This document shows, piece by piece, positions 1 to 5,744 of a stretch of DNA of 7,556 nt. The stretch is from CAYJPV01 sp964396055 (GTDB lineage: Bacteria; Acidobacteriota; Vicinamibacteria; Vicinamibacterales; JAKQTR01). Location: assembly GCA_964396055.1 (NCBI GenBank), contig CAYNDV010000192.1:1-7556 (forward strand), read 5' to 3'. The notes beneath the pieces were generated by a model. The model saw only the letters and a list, made by a program, of their open reading frames with translations, ran no database searches and was not told the origin of the DNA. Position 1 is the stretch's first letter. Each line of letters begins with the position of its first letter. A program made the position numbers and the translations under genes.

Positions 1-15
1 CCGGCCGCGGTTCTC

Positions 16-115
16 TCTCGTGGCGTCCGGCTTCCCTCGACGTCGCTCGGGACAAGTCAGCCGGACGAGACTTGGCGCCGGCTGAAGCCGGCGCCCACGA
101 CGGGCCGGCTCCGAC
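16..115. repeat. Nested palindromic, REP-like element upstream of comEC
   Basis: This gene-free stretch is built of interlocking inverted repeats. The core is a perfect 10-bp stem, GGCGCCGGCT at 74-83 and AGCCGGCGCC at 86-95, with only GA between. It is bracketed by AGCCGG (59-64) and CCGGCT (105-110), so a larger hairpin can enclose it. AGCCGGACG at 59-67 is also the exact reverse complement of CGTCCGGCT at 24-32, which allows a competing left-hand hairpin. Including flanks, TCTCGTCCGGCT-like arms lie at 16-32 and 59-70, with a few extra bases in the left copy. No T-run follows any stem, so a classical intrinsic terminator is unlikely. By inference it is a dispersed REP-like palindrome or structured 3' region of an upstream gene outside the window. 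The rest of 1-185 shows no clear promoter. Confidence 0.6.
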
Positions 116-185
116 ATAGACCCGCTCCTGGCACGCTCCCTCCTTCCAGCCAGATCCGTGGCACACGCCTTGCCTCGTCCCCGGC

Positions 186-2669
186 GTGCGCCACCCTGCG
201 GTACCTCTCGCGGTTGCCCTGTTGGTCGGCACCTCCGGCGGGGTGCTCGCGCCGGTGGCGGCCCCGCCGTGCGCCCTGGCCGCCGTCGTGTGGCTGGCAG
301 GCACGCTCACCTGGATCTGCGCCAGCCAGGGCGGCGTGCGCATCCTGGCGCTGACGGCGGCGGCGGCAGCGGCGGCGTGCGGGTGGGCGCTTGGCAGCGT
401 GGCCGTGCGGGACGCGCTCGACCCGGAAATCCGGGCCGTCCTGACCGACGTCCGCGGCGAGTCCGGCGTGAGCGACCGGCCGGGCGACCCGGTGGCGCTC
501 ACCGGGCGCCTCCTGGCCGATGCCGTTGCCGGTCCCGAGGGCCTCCGCCTGGCCGTGGAGGCGCTCAGCGTCGATGCCGGCAGCGGCCGCCGAGAGTGCC
601 GTGGCGGCGTCCTGATCACCGTGGCTGGGAACGCCACCGACGGGCGGGTGGCCGCCTGGACGAAGGGGCGATCCGTGCGGGCACCCGTGCTGCTGCGCCG
701 CCCATCGAGGTACCTGAACGCCGGCGTGCCCGACCACGAGCAGGCGCTCCTGCGGCGGGGCATCGCGCTGGTCGGGACCGTGAAGAGTGCGTGGCTGGTG
801 GAACTGGTCGGGCTCGGTTCGGTGTTCGACGAGGGCGCGGCTGCCGCACGGAGGTGGGCGCGCCGCGTGCTCGATCGGCAGGTCGGCGCACACGACGTGC
901 GCTCGTCGGCGATCGTGCGGGCGATCCTGATCGGCGACCGCACGGGCCTCGACGATGAGACGGAGACGAGGCTGCAGGTGGCCGGTACGTACCACGTGCT
1001 GGCGATTTCCGGTGGCAACATCGCCATGCTGGCCGGCCTGTTCCTGGCCGTCCTGCGACTGGGGCGCGTGGGCGCGCCGGCGGCCGAACTGACGGCGGCC
1101 GGTTTGCTCGTGGTCTACGCGTGGGCCGTCGGCGGGGGCGCCTCGGTGTCGCGGGCCACGACCATGGCTGTCACGATGCTGGCGGCGTTTGCGATGGACC
1201 ACCGCGGCCATCCGGTGAACGGCCTCGGTGTGGCGGCCGGTCTGGGCCTGGCCGTGCAGCCGCTCGCGCTGTTCGACCCGGGGGCCTGGCTCACCTTCGG
1301 CGCCACGCTGGCCATCGTCGTGGGTGCGGCCTGCACACGGGAGCGGGCGGGGCAACTCCCGCGCTGGCTGCAGTGGGCCGTCGGGTTGGGGGTGGCATCG
1401 GCCTGCGCGGAACTGGCGTTGTTTCCCCTGACGGCGTTCGTCTTCAACCAGGTGACAGCCGCCGGGCTGGTCCTCAACTTCGTCGCGATTCCGTTGATGG
1501 GGATCGTGCAGCTGGCGGGGCTGCTGACGCTCGCCGCGGATGCGGTGGTGCCGTCCGTGGCGTCGCTGGCCGGTCTCGCGGCGCATCACGCGGCCTGGGG
1601 GCTTGTCGAGAGTGCCAGGCTCGTGGACCTGGTGCCCTGGGTCGGACGCCGGGTGCCTGCGCCCGGGTGGCCATGCCTGGTGGTCTACTACGGCGCGTGG
1701 GCCGGGCTGATCGGCCTCGGCCGGATGTCCTCCGCCCGCGGGGGTGCGTTGCGCTGGGGCCGGATGGCGTGCGCGGGGGCTGCCGCGGCGTCAGGGGTCT
1801 GGGTGCTGGTGGCCCCGGTGTGGCCGGCGACACCGCCCCGCGGTCTCCTGCGGGCCACCATCATCGACGTCGGACAGGGCGATGCGGCGGTGGTGCAGTG
1901 CCCGACGGGCGACGTCCTGATGGTGGATGCGGGTGGCGCCGGCGGCAGCCGGTTCGACATCGGGCGCCGCGTCATCGAACCGGCGATCTGGGCTGCGGGC
2001 ATTCGTCGCCTGGCCGTCCTGGTGCTGACCCATGCCGACGCCGATCACACCAACGGCGCGGCGGCGGTGCTGCGCGACCTGCGGCCAGCCGAGGTGTGGG
2101 AAGGCGTGCCGGTGGCTGGCGACGCGGTACGGGCGACCCTGCGGGACGCCGCCGCGGCGGCCGGCGTGCGGTGGCGCATCGTGCAGCGCGGCGATCGGGT
2201 GGACCTGGGCGGCGTGACGGTGCGGACGTGGCACCCGCCCCCGGCTGACTGGGAACGGCAGCGCGTGCGCAACGACGATTCCGTGGTGACCGAGATCCGG
2301 TACGGGGACGTGTCGCTGGTGTTGGCCGGTGACGTGGAGGCTGCGGGGGAGTCGGCGGTCGTGGCGGCCGCCGACGCGGCCCCTCTTCGGATCCTGATGG
2401 CGCCCCACCACGGCAGCGCGACGTCGAGCGGCGAGGCGTTCCTGCGCCGGCTGGCGCCGGCGGCCGGCCTCATCAGCGTGGGGCGCGGCAACCGCTACGG
2501 ACACCCGCACGGCGCGGCGCTGGCGCGCTGGCGCGCCCTGGGCGTGCCCGTGTTCCGCACCGACCGGGATGGTGCCGTGACGGTCACCACCGACGGCCGC
2601 GAGGTGCGCATCACCTCGTTCACGGGACGCGCGCTCACGCTTCCGGCCCGGTCGGCTCAGCCTCGCTGA
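186..2669 (+). CDS. comEC: ComEC/Rec2 family DNA-uptake channel protein
   Basis: Predicted inner-membrane channel that carries single-stranded DNA into the cytoplasm during natural transformation. The 827-residue length is normal for the family, and three parts appear in order. Residues 1-200 hold two hydrophobic segments followed by a soluble OB/DUF4131-like region. Residues about 235-540 are the polytopic Competence domain, with RAILIGDRTGL (245-255), YHVLAISGGNIAML (269-282) and GASVSRATTMA (318-328). Residues about 555-827 are a metallo-beta-lactamase domain with DVGQGD (561-566), THADADH (615-621), NDDS (696-699), LAGDVE (713-718) and PHHGS (740-744). The GTG at 186 is the only usual start after the in-frame stop at 117-119 that keeps the whole N-terminal hydrophobic segment. 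No clear Shine-Dalgarno is visible. The family's usual SGxH histidine reads Asn here (SGGN). No other competence gene is present, so uptake activity is inferred. The 3' end overlaps mazG by 35 bp on opposite strands. Confidence 0.93.
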   Translation: MRHPAVPLAVALLVGTSGGVLAPVAAPPCALAAVVWLAGTLTWICASQGGVRILALTAAAAAAACGWALGSVAVRDALDPEIRAVLTDVRGESGVSDRPGDPVALTGRLLADAVAGPEGLRLAVEALSVDAGSGRRECRGGVLITVAGNATDGRVAAWTKGRSVRAPVLLRRPSRYLNAGVPDHEQALLRRGIALVGTVKSAWLVELVGLGSVFDEGAAAARRWARRVLDRQVGAHDVRSSAIVRAILIGDRTGLDDETETRLQVAGTYHVLAISGGNIAMLAGLFLAVLRLGRVGAPAAELTAAGLLVVYAWAVGGGASVSRATTMAVTMLAAFAMDHRGHPVNGLGVAAGLGLAVQPLALFDPGAWLTFGATLAIVVGAACTRERAGQLPRWLQWAVGLGVASACAELALFPLTAFVFNQVTAAGLVLNFVAIPLMGIVQLAGLLTLAADAVVPSVASLAGLAAHHAAWGLVESARLVDLVPWVGRRVPAPGWPCLVVYYGAWAGLIGLGRMSSARGGALRWGRMACAGAAAASGVWVLVAPVWPATPPRGLLRATIIDVGQGDAAVVQCPTGDVLMVDAGGAGGSRFDIGRRVIEPAIWAAGIRRLAVLVLTHADADHTNGAAAVLRDLRPAEVWEGVPVAGDAVRATLRDAAAAAGVRWRIVQRGDRVDLGGVTVRTWHPPPADWERQRVRNDDSVVTEIRYGDVSLVLAGDVEAAGESAVVAAADAAPLRILMAPHHGSATSSGEAFLRRLAPAAGLISVGRGNRYGHPHGAALARWRALGVPVFRTDRDGAVTVTTDGREVRITSFTGRALTLPARSAQPR

Positions 2670-3495
2670 GCTTCACGCGGGTCCACTCGTCTTCGAGTTC
2701 CTGCAGCGTGCTCTGCTGGAGCGTGCGGCCCCTGGCGCGCAGGGCCGCTTCCATCTGATCGAACCGGCGCGTGAACTTGTCGTTGGCCCGGCGCAGGGCG
2801 GACTCGGGCTCGATGCCGAGCTTGCGGGCCAGGTTCGTGATCGAGAAGAGCAGATCGCCCATCTCCTCTTCCGCGTGGCTCCCGGCCCCCGTGTGGCCCT
2901 GCTCGATGGCCTGGCGCACCTCGGCCACCTCTTCTTCGATCTTCGCGACGACATCGGTGGCGCGTTCCCAGTCGAAGCCCACCGCGGCCGCGCGGCAGCT
3001 CACTTCGTAGGCGCGGAGCAACGCGGGTAACGATCGCGGGACGCCGCCGAGCGTCGTGCGGGGCTTGCCGGAGGCGCCGGTTTCCGTGGCCTTCATGGCT
3101 TCCCAGCGGCCCAATACCTCGTCCGCCGTGGCGGGTTTCGGCTGCCCGTCGAGCGCCGCGCTGCCAGCCTGCGGGCCGAACACGTGGGGATGGCGGCGGA
3201 CCAGTTTGTCGCTGATGGCGTGCAGGGAGTCGGCCACGGTGAACTGGCCGGCTTCGTCGCAGATCTGGGCCAGCAGCACCCCCTCGAAGAGGAAGTCGCC
3301 GAGTTCCTCGCGCAGGGCGTGGCGGTCGTCGCGGTCCAGCGCCTCGAGCACCTCGTAGGTCTCCTCGAGCACGAAGGGCCGGAGGGTCTGCAGCGTCTGC
3401 TCGCGATCCCAGGGGCACCCGTCCGGCGAGCGAAGCTGACGCACGAGGTCGACGAGGCGCGCGAAGGCGCGGCCGGCCTCCGTCGGTTGAATCAT
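2635..3495 (-). CDS. mazG: MazG nucleoside triphosphate pyrophosphohydrolase
   Basis: Hydrolyses (d)NTPs to NMP and pyrophosphate; in the family this cleans aberrant nucleotides or tunes nucleotide pools. At 286 residues it is slightly longer than E. coli MazG and has the full two-domain form. Residues 20-31 read LRSPDGCPWDRE, the usual opening. The first metal site is EETYE (44-48) with EELGD (63-67). RRHPHVFG (100-107) is the family linker motif. The second domain has EEVAE (188-192) and EEEMGD (209-214), then ANDKFTRRFDQME (237-249). Both acidic motif sets (EExxE and ExxD) are intact, so both halves could bind Mg2+. The ATG at 3495 has no Shine-Dalgarno, but a TAGCAT -10-like box on the minus strand (3508-3503) lies 7 nt upstream, suggesting a leaderless mRNA. 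It diverges from the DUF1844 gene. No mazEF toxin-antitoxin genes are nearby. Confidence 0.95.
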   Translation of the reverse strand: MIQPTEAGRAFARLVDLVRQLRSPDGCPWDREQTLQTLRPFVLEETYEVLEALDRDDRHALREELGDFLFEGVLLAQICDEAGQFTVADSLHAISDKLVRRHPHVFGPQAGSAALDGQPKPATADEVLGRWEAMKATETGASGKPRTTLGGVPRSLPALLRAYEVSCRAAAVGFDWERATDVVAKIEEEVAEVRQAIEQGHTGAGSHAEEEMGDLLFSITNLARKLGIEPESALRRANDKFTRRFDQMEAALRARGRTLQQSTLQELEDEWTRVKLSEAEPTGPEA

Positions 3496-3499
3496 GACC

Positions 3500-3510
3500 G
3501 GTATGCTACC
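3500..3510. promoter_or_regulatory. Symmetric -10 box shared by mazG and the DUF1844 gene
   Basis: GGTATGCTACC is a perfect inverted repeat (GGTA-TGC-TACC) and the only AT-richer element in the 59-bp divergent gap. Read on the plus strand it gives TATGCT (3502-3507), read on the minus strand TAGCAT (3508-3503); both fit TAnnnT. On the minus strand a start 7 nt downstream would coincide with the A of the mazG ATG. On the plus strand it would give a leader of about 40 nt carrying a good Shine-Dalgarno. I see no convincing -35 hexamer on either side. Bacterial promoters with symmetric -10 elements that fire both ways are known; assignment here is inference. Confidence 0.55.
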
Positions 3511-3542
3511 ATGCGGCCACGGGCGGCCGGCGGGCGTGCCCC

Positions 3543-3549
3543 GGGAGGA
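3543..3549 (+). promoter_or_regulatory. Ribosome binding site deciding the DUF1844 GTG start
   Basis: GGGAGGA lies 5 nt before the GTG at 3555. It is the clearest Shine-Dalgarno sequence in the window and supports GTG as the start. It contrasts with the mazG and ribF starts, which lack one. Confidence 0.75.
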
Positions 3550-3554
3550 TTGCC

Positions 3555-3848
3555 GTGTCTGACACTCCGTCGTCTGCGTCGTTTGCGGGTCTGGTGATGT
3601 CGCTGGTGACGTCCGCGGCCGTTCATTTCGGAGACTATCCGGATCCGGCGACGGGTGAGACCAAGGCGCCGAATCTCGAAGGCGCCGCCCAGATGATCGG
3701 CATCCTGGAGATGCTCGAGGAGAAGACGCGGGGCAACCTCACCGCCCAGGAGCGATCGTTCCTCGACCAGGTCCTCTACGATCTCCGCATGCGTTTCGTC
3801 GCGGCCCGGCAGCAGGCGGGCGAGACGTTGCCCACCGCCTCGTCGTGA
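3555..3848 (+). CDS. DUF1844 domain protein, function unknown
   Basis: A 97-residue protein matching the DUF1844 pattern almost throughout. FAGLVMSLVTSAAVHFGDYP (residues 10-29) is followed by a P-x-T-G-E-T-K-A-P-N-L turn, then AAQMIGILEMLEEKTRGNLT (44-63) and a final helix with EERSF-like residues and LDQVLYDLRMRFV (70-82). The family is small, mostly helical and seen in Acidobacteria, delta-proteobacteria and related groups; no biochemical role is established that I know of. The conserved ends are all present, so it looks complete. It starts at GTG behind a strong GGGAGGA site and ends inside the GTGA that starts the next gene. The two are therefore probably co-transcribed and translationally coupled, and may act together. 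There is no signal peptide or obvious membrane anchor. Confidence 0.85.
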   Translation: MSDTPSSASFAGLVMSLVTSAAVHFGDYPDPATGETKAPNLEGAAQMIGILEMLEEKTRGNLTAQERSFLDQVLYDLRMRFVAARQQAGETLPTASS

Positions 3849-4621
3849 GCACGCCTGCCGGCCGCGTGACGTTCCTCGGCACGGCCACCTCGCACGGCGT
3901 GCCCATGATCGGCTGCGCGTGCGGGACGTGCCGGTCCACTGATCCGCGGGACCAGCGGCAGCGCCCGTCGATCTACATCGAACTGGCCGACGGCACGTGC
4001 GTCCTGGTCGATACCACGCCGGACCTGCGGCGCCAGGCGCTGACGTACGGGCTGACGCGCGTCGACGCGATTCTGTTTACGCACTGCCACGCCGATCACG
4101 TCATGGGCCTCGACGACGTGCGGCGGTTCAACCAACTGCAGGACGCGGCCATCCCGTGTTACGGCGACCGCCGCACGATGGTGGAGCTGCGCCGGACCTT
4201 CGCGTACATCTTCGAGTCGACGGACCCCGGGGGCGGCGTGCCGCGCCTCCACCTGTTCCCGCTGGCCGGGCCGTTCACGCTGGGCCGGCAGGAGATCGTG
4301 CCGGTGCCGGTGCAGCACGGGGCGCGCACGATCTACGGGTTCCGGCTGGGTGGGTTCGCGTACCTCACGGACTGCAACGGATTGCCGGACGGCTCGTGGG
4401 ACCTGCTGCGCGGCCTCGACACGCTGGTCATCGACGCGCTGCGTTACCGCCCGCATCCGTCCCACTTTACCGTCGCCGAGGCACTGGCGGTGGCGGAACG
4501 GCTGGCGCCCCGGCGTACGTACCTGACGCACGTCTGCCACGATCTGCCGCACGCCGCGACCAATGCCACGCTGCCGCCGGGGGTGGAACTGGCCTGGGAC
4601 GGGCTCGTGGTGGCGTTCTGA
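3845..4621 (+). CDS. MBL-fold metal-dependent hydrolase, PhnP-like (COG1235)
   Basis: A 258-residue metallo-beta-lactamase-fold hydrolase, probably a cytoplasmic phosphodiesterase. The metal-site motifs are THCHADH (79-85), the QHG histidine at 158, LTDCNG with Asp176 and LTHVCHD (227-233, His229). HPSHFTV (204-210) supplies the usual catalytic histidine region. Near the N-terminus GCACGTC (23-29) is the C-x-C-x-x-C cluster seen in E. coli PhnP, where such cysteines bind a structural zinc. PhnP itself cleaves ribosyl 1,2-cyclic phosphate in phosphonate breakdown, but no phn genes are visible here, so the substrate is unknown and I give no symbol. The GTG start overlaps the DUF1844 stop by 4 bp (GTGA), which argues for coupled translation. 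The gene is followed directly by the large inverted repeat at 4626-4709. Confidence 0.85.
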   Translation: MSTPAGRVTFLGTATSHGVPMIGCACGTCRSTDPRDQRQRPSIYIELADGTCVLVDTTPDLRRQALTYGLTRVDAILFTHCHADHVMGLDDVRRFNQLQDAAIPCYGDRRTMVELRRTFAYIFESTDPGGGVPRLHLFPLAGPFTLGRQEIVPVPVQHGARTIYGFRLGGFAYLTDCNGLPDGSWDLLRGLDTLVIDALRYRPHPSHFTVAEALAVAERLAPRRTYLTHVCHDLPHAATNATLPPGVELAWDGLVVAF

Positions 4622-4625
4622 CCTG

Positions 4626-4709
4626 CCGCCCGCTGCCAAATCAATCCCGGATTGATTTATGCACTCGCCCGGAAATGCATAAATCAATCCGGGATTGATT
4701 TGCGGGCGG
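4626..4709. repeat. Double-palindrome inverted repeat between the MBL gene and ribF
   Basis: Two 21-bp units at 4638-4658 and 4681-4701 each consist of AAATCAATCC, one central base, then GGATTGATTT; they differ only in that base (C or G). With the adjoining ATGCA/TGCAT they form perfect 26-bp inverted arms (4638-4663 and 4676-4701) around a 12-nt loop at 4664-4675. CCGCCCGC at 4626-4633 further pairs with GCGGGCGG at 4702-4709, leaving a 4-nt bulge on the left. The arms are strikingly AT-rich for this region. No T-run follows, so it is not a standard intrinsic terminator. It starts 5 bp after the MBL stop and ends about 28 bp before the ribF -10 box. It could be a paired operator, a MITE/REP element, or an RNA-stabilising 3' hairpin; the sequence alone does not decide. 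Confidence 0.9.
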
Positions 4710-4736
4710 ATAGTGGCGAGCCGGGACGTCCGCCGG

Positions 4737-4742
4737 TATGAT
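4737..4742 (+). promoter_or_regulatory. Candidate -10 box for a leaderless ribF mRNA
   Basis: TATGAT matches the sigma-70 -10 consensus in 5 of 6 positions. It is preceded by CCGG, like the box at 3502. Only 6 nt separate it from the GTG at 4749, so transcription would begin at or next to the start codon. TGGCGA at 4714-4719 sits 17 nt upstream but is a poor -35 match. Confidence 0.6.
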
Positions 4743-4748
4743 CGACGC

Positions 4749-5687
4749 GTGGACGTGATCCAGTACCCCGACCATCCGCGGCCCGCCGCCTGGCGGGCGC
4801 CTGTCCTGGCGCTGGGCAACTTCGACGGGCTGCACCGCGGCCACATGAAGATCATCGAGCGCGTCCACCGCGGCGCCGGTGAACATGGCGGCACGGCCGT
4901 GGTGCTGACCTTCGACCCGCACCCGACGAGGGTGATCCGACCCGACAAGGCCCCGCCGCTGCTGATGACACATGCCCAGAAGCTCGAGGCGCTCGAACGG
5001 GCCGCCATGCAGGGCGTCGCGGTGGTGCGGTTCACCGCCGACATCGCGCAGTGGGACCCCGAGACGTTCGTGCGGCGCGTGCTGGTGGAGTGGCTGGGGG
5101 TTGCCGAGGTGTGGGTGGGGGCCAACTTCCTCTTCGGCCACGGGCGGGCAGGAACCGTGGCCGTCCTGAAGGACCTCGGCACGCGGCTCGGGTTCCGGGC
5201 GGAGAAGATCGACCCGGTGCGGCACAAGGACGTCGTCGTGAGCTCCACGCGGATCCGTCAGCTGATCGGCGCCGGCGACGTGGACGAAGCGGCGGGCCTG
5301 CTGGGCCGGCAGTACTTCATCGACGGCGAGGTCGTGCGCGGAGACGGGCGCGGGCGTCAGATCGGGTTCCCGACCGCCAACCTGCGGACCGCCAACGAAC
5401 TGCTGCCCCCCAACGGCGTGTACGCGACGGTGGCCCGGGTGGGCGAGGCCCTGCATGCGTCGGTGACGAACATCGGCGTACGCCCGACCTTCGGGGACGG
5501 GCTGGCGCCGACCGTCGAGACGCACCTGCTGACCGGCGGCCAGGATCTGTACGGCGCGGCGGTCCGGCTGTTCTTCCTGCAGCGCCTGCGCGACGAGCGG
5601 CCCTTCGAGACGCTCGAGGCCCTCCTGGCCCAGATCGCGCGCGACTGCGACGAGGCGCGGGGCTTGTTCGGACGGGTCGCGGTGTAG
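4749..5687 (+). CDS. ribF: Bifunctional riboflavin kinase / FAD synthetase
   Basis: Makes FMN from riboflavin and ATP, then FAD from FMN and ATP, in the cytoplasm. From GTG 4749 it has 312 residues, the normal length. The N-terminal FAD synthetase (nucleotidyltransferase) half shows GNFDGLHRGH (23-32), TFDPHP (54-59), VGANFLFGHGRAG (123-135) and SSTRIR (165-170). The C-terminal riboflavin kinase half shows GRQIGFPTANL (202-212), GVYA (223-226), NIGVRPTF (241-248) and VETHLL (256-261). Both activities therefore look intact. The frame is open upstream to a TTG at 4695, but that codon lies inside the palindrome and before the TATGAT box. The GTG places the protein start where the family begins. 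No Shine-Dalgarno is visible, consistent with leaderless initiation. There is no FMN riboswitch-like leader. Confidence 0.95.
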   Translation: MDVIQYPDHPRPAAWRAPVLALGNFDGLHRGHMKIIERVHRGAGEHGGTAVVLTFDPHPTRVIRPDKAPPLLMTHAQKLEALERAAMQGVAVVRFTADIAQWDPETFVRRVLVEWLGVAEVWVGANFLFGHGRAGTVAVLKDLGTRLGFRAEKIDPVRHKDVVVSSTRIRQLIGAGDVDEAAGLLGRQYFIDGEVVRGDGRGRQIGFPTANLRTANELLPPNGVYATVARVGEALHASVTNIGVRPTFGDGLAPTVETHLLTGGQDLYGAAVRLFFLQRLRDERPFETLEALLAQIARDCDEARGLFGRVAV

Positions 5688-5728
5688 GCCTCGCCCGTCT
5701 CCTGTGGCGCGGGGGTGAAGGTCCGGTC

Positions 5729-5734
5729 TACAAT
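5729..5734 (+). promoter_or_regulatory. Candidate -10 box upstream of the 102-residue ORF and cysS
   Basis: TACAAT matches the -10 consensus in 5 of 6 positions and again follows a CCGG (5723-5726). The ATG at 5745 is 10 nt further on, so the leader would be only a few bases. GGGGAG at 5736-5741 could instead serve as a Shine-Dalgarno if transcription starts earlier. TGGCGC at 5705-5710 sits where a -35 would be, but is weak. This may drive the small ORF together with cysS. Confidence 0.5.
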
Positions 5735-5744
5735 CGGGGAGCCC

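Noticed and set aside
158..958. Plus-strand 266-codon frame starting at GTG 158
   Set aside because: It overlaps the start of comEC in another frame, is dominated by Arg and Gly, and has no motif.
57..1589. 510-codon open frame antisense to comEC
   Set aside because: It is rich in Arg, His, Gln and Pro with no recognisable motif and lies opposite a clear comEC. Such long shadow frames are expected in high-GC DNA.
3511..3597. Short frame from ATG 3511, immediately after the symmetric -10 box
   Set aside because: The ATG is too close to the -10 box to be transcribed from it, and the 28 codons overlap the DUF1844 start in another frame without any motif.
3845..4621. Assigning phnP to the MBL-fold gene
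   Set aside because: The CxCxxC and MBL motifs are shared by a broad COG1235 group, and no phosphonate lyase genes are present in the window.
4657..4690. ArgR-type operator (ATGCA/TGCATAAAT resemblance)
   Set aside because: Only a few bases resemble an ARG box, no arginine gene is adjacent, and the symmetry of the element is explained better by the 21-bp palindrome.
4638..4701. Intrinsic transcription terminator for the MBL gene
   Set aside because: The stem is long, but the paired arms are AT-rich and GCGGGCGG follows instead of a T-run. A role as a 3' hairpin remains possible but is not a standard terminator.
4622..4748. FMN riboswitch before ribF
   Set aside because: The gap holds only the palindromic structure and a -10 box next to the GTG, leaving no transcribed leader of riboswitch size; no RFN-element conserved segments were seen.
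3776..5248. 490-codon minus-strand frame crossing the MBL gene, palindrome and ribF
   Set aside because: It runs antisense to two well-supported genes and through the inverted repeat, with low-complexity composition and no family resemblance.
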